Part shown: positions 51,548-60,212 of the stretch, one piece after another | Numbering within the stretch: the stretch's first letter is position 1 | Layout: every line of letters begins with the position of its first letter | Program-made: the position numbers and the translations under genes | Assembly: GCA_964613385.1 (NCBI GenBank) | Contig: CAZTGZ010000009.1 | Location: 19,102 to 83,101, forward strand | From: CAZTGZ01 sp964613385 | GTDB taxonomy: Bacteria; Bacteroidota; Bacteroidia; NS11-12g; UBA9320 | Length of the DNA stretch: 64,000 nucleotides | Direction of reading: 5' to 3' | Notes under the pieces: model-generated | Told to the model about the DNA's origin: nothing | Database searches by the model: none | Seen by the model: the letters and a program-made list of their open reading frames with translations, nothing else

Positions 51548-53179
51548 GTGAACAGGCTGAAATTACAAGTCTTTTTATTTCTCTTTTTCTTGACCGGTCT
51601 GGTCAATGCGATCACATTTACCGAAGATTTTACCCTGGGTCAGGATTTTTCAACTCCCAGGAGAAGTATGGTGAATTTTCTTGCAAACCTGCAAGATGAC
51701 CGGTACCATCCCGACCGGGCAGTGAAATCGTTTAATTTCCGGTCAGTCAGTGGTAAATACAATCGATATGACAAGGCACTGATGTTCAAAAAATACATCG
51801 ATGCCAAAGGATACTATGTGCTGGAGGATAAAATCCCTGACAACCCGGATTATCTCGATTCCAGTTCCGGTTTACATCGATATTTTCCATTTCCACATGA
51901 AAAATCCATCTACCTGGAAAAACTAAATGGTCAATGGAAGTTTAGCCAGGTAACGGTCTCCGAGATCGAAACTTTGTATGAGTCAGCCTATCCCATTGGC
52001 ACTTCCTGGTTTTTAAAACTTCTGCCGAGACAATTGGAAGGCACATTTGTGAGTGTGCATTATTGGAAATGGATCGGACTATTTTATTTACTGATTTTTT
52101 GCATTGTACTTTTCTATTTAAGCCGATTTGTAATTGCCGAGTTAATCACCAAAATTCTTGAAAGGCTTGGTAAAGAGCACATGGCGTTAAAAATGTTGAG
52201 ACCTGTGAGCGGACCTTCGAGTTTATTGCTGGTGATTGGTCTATTCAGGTTTTTATTTCCGTTGATTCAATTTCCTGTCCAGGTGTCCTTTTATGCCATT
52301 TCCTTTATCAAAATTGCGATACCGGTGCTCATTGTTTGGGTAGCTTACAGGATGGTAGATATTTTGGCGCTGTATTATTCAAATCGGGCAGATGAAGAGA
52401 ACCGTATAGACAGAAATTTGATTCCGTTATTGCGGAAAGCCACCAAGGTGTTGGTAGTAGTTTTGGGATTTGTCTTTGTACTTCAAAACCTCGATTACAA
52501 CGTAACGGGAGTTTTGGCTGGTTTGTCTATAGGAGGATTGGCACTTGCGCTGGCCGCCCAGGATACGGTTAAAAACCTCATTGGATCCATCATGATTTAT
52601 ATTGATAAGCCTTTTCAAATTGGCGATTGGATTATGGGTGAAGGTATTGATGGTACCGTTGAACAAGTTGGCTTCCGGGCTACGAGAATTCGAACCCCGG
52701 CCAATTCAGTATTGTACGTTCCGAATGCACGTCTGTCTGATATGATTTCGGATAATTTGGGCATGAGGCAGTTGAGAAGGTTCAAGACCTATATAAGTAT
52801 TACCTATGATACACCCATAAATATAATTGAAATTTATACGGAAGGTCTCAGGGATCTGATTCTAAAACATCCACATACGGCTAAAGAAAATTATGCCGTG
52901 CGATTGCATAATTTCAATGCCTCATCTTTGGATATTTTGTTTTTAGTGTTTTTCGATTTACCTGAACTAAAAGATGAATGGGAAGCAAGGGAGGAGTTGA
53001 TGTTTGATATTTTAAAACTGGCTGAAATTCTCGGTATTCGAATGGCCTTCCCAACGCAGACCGTTCATATTGAGAATTTCCCCGGTCAATTATCCGGTTC
53101 GCCTACAAAACCAACGGATATTGAAGTATTAAGAAAAAATATGTCCGCCTTTATTGAGCAACGGAATTACCATTCATAA
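51548..53179 (+). CDS. MscS-family mechanosensitive ion channel
   Basis: The 543-residue protein starts with GTG. It has a signal-like N-terminal TM, a periplasmic region (about 25-160), several TM segments (from about 175), and the MscS pore and beta domain: LAGLSIGGLALALAAQDTVKNLIGSIMIYIDKPFQIGDWI (about 325-360) followed by GTVEQVGFRATRIRTPANSVLYVPNARL. The pore helix has the Gly/Ala-packing typical of MscS. It releases solutes on hypo-osmotic shock. The 3' end overlaps the convergent beta-barrel gene by 29 nt. Confidence 0.92.
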   Translation: MNRLKLQVFLFLFFLTGLVNAITFTEDFTLGQDFSTPRRSMVNFLANLQDDRYHPDRAVKSFNFRSVSGKYNRYDKALMFKKYIDAKGYYVLEDKIPDNPDYLDSSSGLHRYFPFPHEKSIYLEKLNGQWKFSQVTVSEIETLYESAYPIGTSWFLKLLPRQLEGTFVSVHYWKWIGLFYLLIFCIVLFYLSRFVIAELITKILERLGKEHMALKMLRPVSGPSSLLLVIGLFRFLFPLIQFPVQVSFYAISFIKIAIPVLIVWVAYRMVDILALYYSNRADEENRIDRNLIPLLRKATKVLVVVLGFVFVLQNLDYNVTGVLAGLSIGGLALALAAQDTVKNLIGSIMIYIDKPFQIGDWIMGEGIDGTVEQVGFRATRIRTPANSVLYVPNARLSDMISDNLGMRQLRRFKTYISITYDTPINIIEIYTEGLRDLILKHPHTAKENYAVRLHNFNASSLDILFLVFFDLPELKDEWEAREELMFDILKLAEILGIRMAFPTQTVHIENFPGQLSGSPTKPTDIEVLRKNMSAFIEQRNYHS

Positions 53180-53903
53180 AATATTTGAAACCAAATAAAA
53201 TCTGACCGGAACTGCCGTTGTTGCTTATTTTGAACAAACCTTTTCCCTCAGAATCTTCCGTTTCAATTAAAAACATGTCTGAACCGGCGATACCCAACCT
53301 GCCCACCAATCCGATACTTAAAAAAATACTCTCTGCTACAGCGAAATCCATTCCTGTCTGTAAATTGAAACAATAAATACTCCCTTCCATTTTGTGAGAA
53401 TACCGGGTATAAGTCAATTTATCAATTACCTGGTTATTGTTATTTGTTAATTCACTGGTTTTTGAATAGGAACCTAAAAAGTCTGTTTTCGGGTTCAACA
53501 ACAGACTCAATCCTCCTCCAAACCAATAAATTTGCTTCTCCCCGGAACGGATTCGGTGGTTAAAATTCAATGGTACCTGATAGCTGTTCAGGGTATTAAT
53601 TACTTCTTTGTCAAATAGCGTATTCCCCGCAGATGACTTGACAGAAAATTTGGAAACATAATTGTTTCTGAAAATCCCTGCTTCGAAAGAATTTTTTGTG
53701 TCCAGGTTTATCCCTATGGTAATGCCTGCAACGGCACCCACGTCCTTGATTATTTGAACTTCAGAAGATCCGCCGGAAGATCCGGATTTAGTCAAGGAAT
53801 AGTGATCGTACTTTGGACCCAGGCTAAATCCGAAGTAGTACTCTTTCTGAGCCATTCCTTGTACACTACACATAATGAGAATGATAGTTATTGCTTTCTT
53901 CAT
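53151..53903 (-). CDS. Outer membrane beta-barrel protein (PorT-like type)
   Basis: The 250-residue product has a signal peptide ending QGMAQ and opens YYFGFSLGPKYDHYSL. It shows alternating amphipathic strands with a terminal aromatic (ILFGFKYF), as in 8- to 10-strand outer-membrane barrels of Bacteroidota. No peptidoglycan or sorting domain. Function unknown. It overlaps rnhB by 4 nt upstream and mscS by 29 nt at the 3' end. Confidence 0.8.
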   Translation of the reverse strand: MKKAITIILIMCSVQGMAQKEYYFGFSLGPKYDHYSLTKSGSSGGSSEVQIIKDVGAVAGITIGINLDTKNSFEAGIFRNNYVSKFSVKSSAGNTLFDKEVINTLNSYQVPLNFNHRIRSGEKQIYWFGGGLSLLLNPKTDFLGSYSKTSELTNNNNQVIDKLTYTRYSHKMEGSIYCFNLQTGMDFAVAESIFLSIGLVGRLGIAGSDMFLIETEDSEGKGLFKISNNGSSGQILFGFKYFMNGNSVAQ

Positions 53904-54499
53904 ATTTCTAACGTCAATTGACTGGGTAATAATCGAAATGATAGTCGGTGCAAAGGTGAAGTGCCAAACATGGAAATGGCCTCACGGTGTTCGAGGGTTG
54001 GATAGCCTTTGTTGGTATTCCATTGATAAACGGGAAATTCGCGATGGTATGATTCCATCAATTCGTCGCGTGTAGTCTTAGCCAGGATGCTTGCCGCAGC
54101 TATGTTGGCGTATGTAGCATCTCCTTTCACAACTGTGCGATGGGGGATATTCCCAAAGGGCTTAAAATAATTTCCATCTATCAGCAAATGACCCGGAACC
54201 ACAGATAATTTTTCTATGGACAGATGCATAGCATGAATACTGGCCTGTAAAATATTGATGCGATCAATTACTTCGGCTTCCACGGTAGCGACGTTCCAGG
54301 CCAGTGCATGGCGTATAATTTCATCTCTAAGAGATATCCTTTTCGAATAACTCAGTTTTTTGGAATCATTTAACAACGGGTGTTGATAATCATCCGGTAG
54401 AATGACCGCCGCAGCCACCACAGGCCCTGCCAAACAGCCCCTTCCGGCTTCGTCCAAACCGGCTTCCAATACTCCTTTTTGCATACAGGCAGGTAGCAT
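53900..54499 (-). CDS. rnhB: Ribonuclease HII
   Basis: RNase HII removes RNA primers and misincorporated ribonucleotides. From ATG 54499 it has 199 residues. Motifs: GLDEAGRGCLAGPVVAAAVIL (catalytic Asp and Glu), LLIDGNYF (third Asp) and IAAASILAKTTRDELM (fourth Asp). The frame extends to ATG 54547 (16 more residues), but a TAGGTTTG -7 box ends 3 nt before ATG 54499 and family N-termini fit the shorter form. The outer-membrane barrel gene follows with a 4-nt overlap. Divergent from the methyltransferase gene. Confidence 0.95.
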   Translation of the reverse strand: MLPACMQKGVLEAGLDEAGRGCLAGPVVAAAVILPDDYQHPLLNDSKKLSYSKRISLRDEIIRHALAWNVATVEAEVIDRINILQASIHAMHLSIEKLSVVPGHLLIDGNYFKPFGNIPHRTVVKGDATYANIAAASILAKTTRDELMESYHREFPVYQWNTNKGYPTLEHREAISMFGTSPLHRLSFRLLPSQLTLEI

Positions 54500-54502
54500 A
54501 TT

Positions 54503-54510
54503 CAAACCTA
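54503..54510 (-). promoter_or_regulatory. -7 promoter box of rnhB
   Basis: Minus-strand TAGGTTTG is an exact TAnnTTTG match with only AAT before the ATG at 54499. It lies inside the longer rnhB frame, supporting the shorter start. Confidence 0.5.
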
Positions 54511-54578
54511 ACCAAATTATTTCAAACTCTACTTTGGGGTTTTCCATGATTTGGGGATTTACTTTTTACTTTTAATCG

Positions 54579-54586
54579 TAAGTTTG
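54579..54586 (+). promoter_or_regulatory. -7 promoter box of the methyltransferase gene
   Basis: TAAGTTTG is an exact TAnnTTTG match, 8 nt before the ATG at 54595. No clear -33 element at the usual spacing. Confidence 0.5.
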
Positions 54587-54594
54587 TCCCGCAA

Positions 54595-55323
54595 ATGACG
54601 GCCTACCGCGAAATTTTATACCGAAATTACCATCTTACCCAGGAAAATCGCAATCAGGAAAATGACGGAATGCTGTTTGAAGAGCAGGTGAACTACTTTT
54701 CTCATGGCATTGTACCTCTTTTTCCTGAAGATAAAAATGCGAAAATTCTGGAAATAGGTTGCGGAAATGGTTCTCTTATCCGTGCAGCTCAAAAAAATGG
54801 TTATACGCAAATGACCGGTATTGATTTGAGCGAACAACAAATAGAAAAAGCTCGCTTATTTGGCATGGATCAGACGTTCTGTGTGGATGCCAAAACCTAT
54901 TTAAAAGACAAAAAGGAAACATTTGATGCGATTTTGGCAATCGATGTCATAGAGCATTTCACCAAAGATGAATTGATGGATATGCTTGCTTTGATTCAAT
55001 CGTCGCTGAGACCGGGAGGTATGGTTATGTTCAGAACTCCCAATATGGATGCTCCCTTAACAAGTGTTTATAGCTTCGGAGATTTTACGCATGAATGCTT
55101 ATTGAATAAAAGCAGTGCCATGCAGGTCATGTTGAGTTCAGGTTTTTCGGGTGTGGAGGTTTTACCCTCTTCCATGGCAGTGCAGCCTGTCTGGAAAGAA
55201 TGGATGCGCAAATGTCTCTGGTTTTTTGTGCAACTGCGTTTGAAAATGGTGCTTTTTTCCAGTGGCAGAACCTGGGCTGATGTCCTTTTTACGCCGAACC
55301 TGGTCATTCGGGCCTGGAAATAG
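54595..55323 (+). CDS. Class I SAM-dependent methyltransferase
   Basis: The 242-residue enzyme has motif I ILEIGCGNGSLIRAA, an acidic motif II (MTGIDLSEQQIEKA), motif post-II DAILAIDVIEHF and RPGGMVMFRTPN, typical of UbiG/Methyltransf_11-type enzymes. The substrate cannot be told from sequence. It ends 2 nt from the stop of the convergent ftsE gene. Confidence 0.9.
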   Translation: MTAYREILYRNYHLTQENRNQENDGMLFEEQVNYFSHGIVPLFPEDKNAKILEIGCGNGSLIRAAQKNGYTQMTGIDLSEQQIEKARLFGMDQTFCVDAKTYLKDKKETFDAILAIDVIEHFTKDELMDMLALIQSSLRPGGMVMFRTPNMDAPLTSVYSFGDFTHECLLNKSSAMQVMLSSGFSGVEVLPSSMAVQPVWKEWMRKCLWFFVQLRLKMVLFSSGRTWADVLFTPNLVIRAWK

Positions 55324-55325
55324 AC

Positions 55326-56012
55326 TCAGGAAATAAGCGTTCGCTTTTCAATCCTGCCACCTTCACATTTATAAATGGTACCCGGAAATTTATTGATAAT
55401 CCGATAATCATGGGTAGCCATTAAAACAGCACGGCCATTATTGCTGATGGATTTGAGCAATTGCATGATGTCGTCCGTCACGTCGGGATCTAAATTACCT
55501 GTAGGCTCATCCGCCAGCAATATTTCAGGGTCGTTTAACAAAGCACGGGCTATCACTACCCTTTGTTGTTCACCGCCAGATAACTCATTGGGCATTTTAT
55601 AATCCTTGGTTGCCAATCCAACTTTGTGCAAAACATCATGTATTCGCTGTAAACATAAGTCTTTGTTTTTCCAACCCGTTGCTTTTAAAACGAACATGAG
55701 GTTGTCTGTTACGTTCCGATCGGTCAATAATTGAAAATCCTGAAAAACAATGCCCAGTTTTCTTCTCAAATAAGGAATTTCTTTCCGATGTAATTGCCGC
55801 AGATCATAACCGGCTATAAACCCTGTTCCGTTTTCGAGCGGAAGTTCTCCGTACAAGGTCTTCAGAAGACTTGATTTTCCACTGCCCGTTTTCCCAATCA
55901 GGTAGCAGAATTCACCCTTTTGAATGGATAAATCCACATCATGCAGTACCAGACTTTTTTTTTGTTGAAAAATAAAAGCCTTAGAAAGTTCTATGACCGT
56001 GATATCGTTCAT
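55326..56012 (-). CDS. ftsE: FtsE-like ABC transporter ATP-binding protein
   Basis: The 228-residue ATPase has Walker A GKTGSGKSS (40-48), signature LSGGEQQRV (144-152), Walker B ILLADEP (164-170), the Q-loop VFQDFQLL and the switch H201 (MATHDYRI). The HRKEIPYLRRKLGIVFQDFQLL stretch is FtsE-like. FtsE works with FtsX to control cell-wall hydrolases at the septum; ftsX is not adjacent here. As in other Bacteroidota the partner permease is presumably elsewhere. Confidence 0.88.
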   Translation of the reverse strand: MNDITVIELSKAFIFQQKKSLVLHDVDLSIQKGEFCYLIGKTGSGKSSLLKTLYGELPLENGTGFIAGYDLRQLHRKEIPYLRRKLGIVFQDFQLLTDRNVTDNLMFVLKATGWKNKDLCLQRIHDVLHKVGLATKDYKMPNELSGGEQQRVVIARALLNDPEILLADEPTGNLDPDVTDDIMQLLKSISNNGRAVLMATHDYRIINKFPGTIYKCEGGRIEKRTLIS

Positions 56013-56096
56013 GATCTATTTTCTCAACAAACCTAATGGAATTATATTCAAGAAGAGAAAAGACAGAATTGAGTTTATCAACACATATACACCTGA

Positions 56097-56783
56097 TTAC
56101 CATTTAATTTCGGTAATGTGATTAGATTTTAAATATGCATTGGCCCGGGAAAAATGTTTGTTTCCAAACCAATTTCCGCGACCTGCACTCAAGGGAGAAG
56201 GATGGCCGGATTCTAATACCAGATGTTGGTTTCTGGATACGGATGAGCCTTTTGACTTGGCGAAATTGCCCCAAAGCATAAAAACAAGGTTTTCGCGTTT
56301 TTCATTCAATATATGGATAACTGCGTCGGTAAACTTCTCCCAACCCCGGTTTTGATGACTTCCGGCCTGACCTGCCTCCACCGTTAATATGGTATTCAGC
56401 AACAGTACACCTTGCTCTGCCCAATCTTTTAGATACGGCGATTTCCGATCGACTCCCAGGTCCGATTTTAGTTCCTTAAAAATATTAATCAATGAAGGAG
56501 GTGCAGGAACACCGGAGTTTACGGAAAAACACAGTCCATGAGCTTGTCCGGGCCCATGGTAGGGGTCTTGACCAATGATAACAACCTTTACCTGATCGAA
56601 AGGGCAATAATTGAATGCTGAAAATATTTCCGGCCCGGGCGGGTAAATGGTTTTACCGTTGCTTTTTTCGGTTTTCAGAAACTGCCTGAGGTCGTTGAAG
56701 TATGGTTTGCCGAATTCATCTTTCAGCTGTGTATACCAGGAAGGTTCGATCTTTACTTCTGAATCATTTCTGTCATTTGGCAT
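56097..56783 (-). CDS. ung: Uracil-DNA glycosylase
   Basis: Ung excises uracil from DNA to start base-excision repair. The 228-residue protein has VVIIGQDPYHGPGQAHGLCFSV with catalytic D73, the Pro-rich loop (AYPP-type) GKTIYPPGPEIFSAFN and the Leu loop ESGHPSPLSAGRG with H194. Family 1 in length and motifs. The start overlaps the small upstream ORF by 11 nt, so it is likely translated from a common transcript with it and the M49 peptidase gene. Confidence 0.97.
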   Translation of the reverse strand: MPNDRNDSEVKIEPSWYTQLKDEFGKPYFNDLRQFLKTEKSNGKTIYPPGPEIFSAFNYCPFDQVKVVIIGQDPYHGPGQAHGLCFSVNSGVPAPPSLINIFKELKSDLGVDRKSPYLKDWAEQGVLLLNTILTVEAGQAGSHQNRGWEKFTDAVIHILNEKRENLVFMLWGNFAKSKGSSVSRNQHLVLESGHPSPLSAGRGNWFGNKHFSRANAYLKSNHITEIKW

Positions 56784-56901
56784 GATACGGACTGGCTAAT
56801 ACCCAATGAACATACATGTAATATGCAGAGCTGATCAGAATGGTTAGAAACAACAAAAGTGCTGCAATTTTAAGCCACTGACTTCCTTTTAAACCTGACA
56901 T
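56773..56901 (-). CDS. 42-residue single-pass membrane protein (small ORF)
   Basis: An ATG at 56901 opens 42 codons to TGA at 56773-56775. The translation starts MSGLKGSQWLKIAALLLFLT, has one hydrophobic helix (about 10-30) and ends WVLASPYHAK. The ATG is 1 nt after the stop of the M49 peptidase gene, and the frame overlaps ung by 11 nt, so it fills the space between two cotranscribed genes exactly. Family unknown. The tight placement and clear TM segment argue that it is real. Confidence 0.6.
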   Translation of the reverse strand: MSGLKGSQWLKIAALLLFLTILISSAYYMYVHWVLASPYHAK

Positions 56902-56902
56902 T

Positions 56903-58945
56903 TTATTCCATTGGATTCAAAATGCTGTATTCTTTGCTGTATCTCAACATTTGAGTGGCAAAATCCGGGTCTTCTTCAATCAGCAAATCCTTGAATTTGC
57001 CATCTTTAATTACCGGAACTAACTTTGGTTGCATGAACCCACTGTAGGGGGCCAAATCCAAAGATTTAAACCTTTGAATTACTTCCTGATGTAAGGCGGG
57101 ATCAACTTTTACACCGTACTTTTCAACCAGGGCCTCTGCGGCAGCATAGTCTCCTTCAGACTTAATGCGTTGAATTTCCTTCAGTAACTCGCCAAACAAA
57201 ACACGAAGTTTCTGATAATCATTGATGATGAAATAGGTCTTTCCGTCGATTTTTTTCTGCTCGATTACATTTTCAGCTTTGCCTTTTTCGAAACACCAGG
57301 CCGCAACCAATTGGCGATTTCTCATGTGATCTTCTTCAATGTTTTCACCCGGGTTCAACCTTCTCAGTTGCAGGAATAATCCATTGGTTATGTAATTGTC
57401 ATATTCAGCTTTGCCGGTGCTTTCGTCCGGAGTTAACTTGAGTTCAGTAAGTTTTGGATCTATGATGTAATAGAGCGCGACTAAATCAGCACGAGCTTCT
57501 TCTAAAGTACTTGCGTAATTTTTAAGTGTTTCATGCGGATTCCCGATTCCCTTATTGATTTTTCCACTTGCATGTCCGATTACTTCGTGCATAGCGGTAT
57601 GTAGCTTCGCCGCTAATTGGCCTTGCTGCTGTACCCGTGCAATTACTTCTGCTCCATAATAGAACTCCTCGGATACATTGCCTGAAGAAGCCCCATTGTA
57701 GGCTGCCACTATATTGCCCAAGCTCACTGATTTGGAGCCATGCATAGATCTTATCCAGTTGGCATTGGGTAAATTGATTCCAATCGGAGTGCTCGGTGCC
57801 GCATCTCCGCTTTCCATGGCTACATTTACTACTTTGTAAGTAATACCTTTAACCGTGTCTCTTTTGTGTTCTTTCATGATGGGGGAGTTCTCCTCAAACC
57901 ACTGAGCATTGTCGGCGAGAACTTTCATTTTAGCAGAAGCATCAAAGTCATTAATTTGAATCACAGATTCAAAAGCACCTTTAAATCCTAAGGGGTCTCC
58001 GTAAACTTCAATAAATCCGTGGATAAAATCTATATCACCCTGAGTAGCTTTCACCCATTCAATATTGCATTCATCCCAAATTTTAAGATCTCCGGTTTTA
58101 TAATATTGCACGAGCAACTCTATATATTTCTTTTGCCCTTCATTTTCAGCAACAGTTGCGGCTTTTTCCAGCCAATAAATCATCTTTTCTAATGCAGCGC
58201 TGTACAATCCGCCTACTTTATAATAATCTTCTACCAGTACTCCTCCATTTCTCACCAACCGGCTGTTCAAACCAAAAGAAGGGGCCTCTTCTCCGGCAGT
58301 TTCATACATTCTTTTATAATGTTTCTCAACCTCCCATTCCTTAATATCACGACCGTAATAATTGTTGGCACTGGCTTGTATCTTGTCAACTCCTTTATCT
58401 TTAACAACGCCCTTTCCGAAATACATGGGATCGTAAATGGCAATTAAAGATCTCATCACAAAGTAATCCAAAGGCTGTCCTTCTCCCTTTGGCCAAATTG
58501 CATCTTTTGTATCTGTGAAAAGCGTTCTGAAATAATCCTTTGGACATTCCGGAATAATTTTCTTCTCTGAATAGTGGTGATGTATTCCATTAGAAGCCCA
58601 GAATCGTTTGACATAAACTTCAAAATGCTTCCAGTTTTCTGTTGTCCTATCACCCGGGTATTTGGCATAAATTTCCTCCAGCGATTTTCGGATGCTCAAA
58701 TTCAGGTCGCAATTTTGGTCATAAATAACGTCTCTTCCCCATAAAGCAGCTTCAGACAGATAGTATACGAGTTCCTTTTGCTTGGTGCTCAATTTGTCAA
58801 GCCCGGGAACCTGATATCTTAGAATTTGCATATCGGCAAAACGCTCAACTTTATAGTTGTATGGCGTTGCGTCAACTGTAGGTTTTTTAGATTTACAAGA
58901 GGAGATTATAAGAATAGATAACAGAATATATATGGTGTTTTTCAT
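56903..58945 (-). CDS. M49-family dipeptidyl-peptidase III-like lipoprotein
   Basis: The 680-residue product has a lipoprotein signal (MKNTIYILLSILIISSC). The zinc motif HEVIGH is at H453-H458, with the second motif EEARAD (E482-D487) 30 residues on, as in peptidase family M49 (dipeptidyl peptidase III), which releases N-terminal dipeptides. Unlike cytosolic DPP III it carries a lipoprotein signal, so it probably acts in the periplasm or on the surface. A TAAATTTG box at 58963-58970 lies 17 nt before the start. It leads a unit with the small ORF and ung. Confidence 0.93.
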   Translation of the reverse strand: MKNTIYILLSILIISSCKSKKPTVDATPYNYKVERFADMQILRYQVPGLDKLSTKQKELVYYLSEAALWGRDVIYDQNCDLNLSIRKSLEEIYAKYPGDRTTENWKHFEVYVKRFWASNGIHHHYSEKKIIPECPKDYFRTLFTDTKDAIWPKGEGQPLDYFVMRSLIAIYDPMYFGKGVVKDKGVDKIQASANNYYGRDIKEWEVEKHYKRMYETAGEEAPSFGLNSRLVRNGGVLVEDYYKVGGLYSAALEKMIYWLEKAATVAENEGQKKYIELLVQYYKTGDLKIWDECNIEWVKATQGDIDFIHGFIEVYGDPLGFKGAFESVIQINDFDASAKMKVLADNAQWFEENSPIMKEHKRDTVKGITYKVVNVAMESGDAAPSTPIGINLPNANWIRSMHGSKSVSLGNIVAAYNGASSGNVSEEFYYGAEVIARVQQQGQLAAKLHTAMHEVIGHASGKINKGIGNPHETLKNYASTLEEARADLVALYYIIDPKLTELKLTPDESTGKAEYDNYITNGLFLQLRRLNPGENIEEDHMRNRQLVAAWCFEKGKAENVIEQKKIDGKTYFIINDYQKLRVLFGELLKEIQRIKSEGDYAAAEALVEKYGVKVDPALHQEVIQRFKSLDLAPYSGFMQPKLVPVIKDGKFKDLLIEEDPDFATQMLRYSKEYSILNPME

Positions 58946-58962
58946 GATTTGAAACTTAATTG

Positions 58963-58970
58963 CAAATTTA
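58963..58970 (-). promoter_or_regulatory. -7 promoter box of the M49 peptidase operon
   Basis: Minus-strand TAAATTTG is an exact TAnnTTTG match, 17 nt before the ATG at 58945. No -33 TTTG at the usual spacing. Confidence 0.45.
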
Positions 58971-58986
58971 GTAATTGAGAACGTTT

Positions 58987-60075
58987 TTATAGGGGAATCC
59001 GAAACTTAATACTTAACTGTTCAAGGTCTTCAACAACTTTTGGCACCAAAGGAATACCGCTCCTGACCCTTTCTTGTTTGTGAAAATATTCCGGTTCTCC
59101 GGGTATTAAAACTGAAGCTCCCGAATGATCGGGGGTAGCGTTTTTAAATCGTTCAATCCACTGTTCCATATGGATAAAAAACTCATCTTTGTCTCTAAAT
59201 GCCCCAATATTTAAGGCGCCTAAAAAATGTCCAAGTCCTTTACCCGGCATTTGTGCAGCCAGAGGTAAAAAACTCACAAAAGGTGGTACCCACGGGCCAT
59301 AATTTGCTCCGGAAAGTACAGCACTTAAAATATCAACCACTGATGAAAGGGCGTATCCCTTATGACTTCCCAGGTCACGATTGCTTCCCAGAGGTAACAA
59401 AGCACCACCGGATTTTAAATCTGCGGGGTCTGTGCTTAAGTTGCCTTCCTTGTCTTGCAACCAACCCTCAGGAATAGGCTTGTGACTCCGTTCTGCAATT
59501 TCAAGTTTTCCATTGGCAGCTGCCGAAGTCGCCAAATCCGCAACAAAGGGAGGGAATTTTCCGCCGGGTATCGCAAAACACATCGGATTGGTTCCCAACA
59601 TTCTCTCTTTACTATGCACGGGTGCAACCAGGGGACTGGCATTGGTCATTGCAATACCAATCATGTCTTTCTCTACCGCTTTGAGTGCATGGTAAGCTGC
59701 TATCCCGAAGTGGTTGGAATTCATTACAGAAATAAATCCACATCCGTGCTCCGCAGACATTTCAATAGCTTTTTTCATACACCATGGTCCAACAATCAGC
59801 CCCAGACCGGAATCTCCATCAACCGTTGCTGCTGACGACATGTTTCTCTTTACGGTTATTTCCGGTCTTGTGTTTATTCTGCCCTGTTCCCACAATCTGA
59901 CATATCCGCTTAATCTGGCAACGCCATGAGAATCAATTCCACGGAGATCCGCCTCTATCAATACCTCCGCTGCCTGGCTGGCGTCCTCATCGGAACAACC
60001 CATCTCAGAAAATACATTTCTTGTAAAGTCAAAAAGCGCATTATGCCCGAATACCGGGTTATTCTCAAGATTCAT
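58987..60075 (-). CDS. Malate/L-lactate/ureidoglycolate dehydrogenase family (Ldh_2) oxidoreductase
   Basis: The 362-residue NAD(P)-dependent dehydrogenase belongs to the Ldh_2/YlbC family and not to classical LDH/MDH. Signatures: LIEADLRGIDSHGVARLSGYV (with the catalytic His region), VDGDSGLGLIVG, VMNSNHFGIAAYHAL, GIAMTNASPLVAPVHSKERMLGTNP and GSNRDLGSHKGYAL. The natural substrate is not determinable here (malate, 2-oxoacids or ureidoglycolate). A TAATTTTG box lies 16 nt before the ATG. Confidence 0.93.
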   Translation of the reverse strand: MNLENNPVFGHNALFDFTRNVFSEMGCSDEDASQAAEVLIEADLRGIDSHGVARLSGYVRLWEQGRINTRPEITVKRNMSSAATVDGDSGLGLIVGPWCMKKAIEMSAEHGCGFISVMNSNHFGIAAYHALKAVEKDMIGIAMTNASPLVAPVHSKERMLGTNPMCFAIPGGKFPPFVADLATSAAANGKLEIAERSHKPIPEGWLQDKEGNLSTDPADLKSGGALLPLGSNRDLGSHKGYALSSVVDILSAVLSGANYGPWVPPFVSFLPLAAQMPGKGLGHFLGALNIGAFRDKDEFFIHMEQWIERFKNATPDHSGASVLIPGEPEYFHKQERVRSGIPLVPKVVEDLEQLSIKFRIPL

Positions 60076-60212
60076 TTTCCATTATTTTTGGCAAAATTAT
60101 CTTTGGCAGCTGAGGGAATTGCATAAAGGCTGAACAATTTATAAACTTTGATGCAACAATTCTGTCATATACGAGGTCTATATTGAAAAATCCACTGAAC
60201 AGCGATAAAAGA

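Noticed and set aside
58156..59929. ORFs of 60-126 codons on the plus strand inside the M49 and Ldh_2 genes
   Set aside because: They overlap genes with intact catalytic motifs on the minus strand and show no independent signals.
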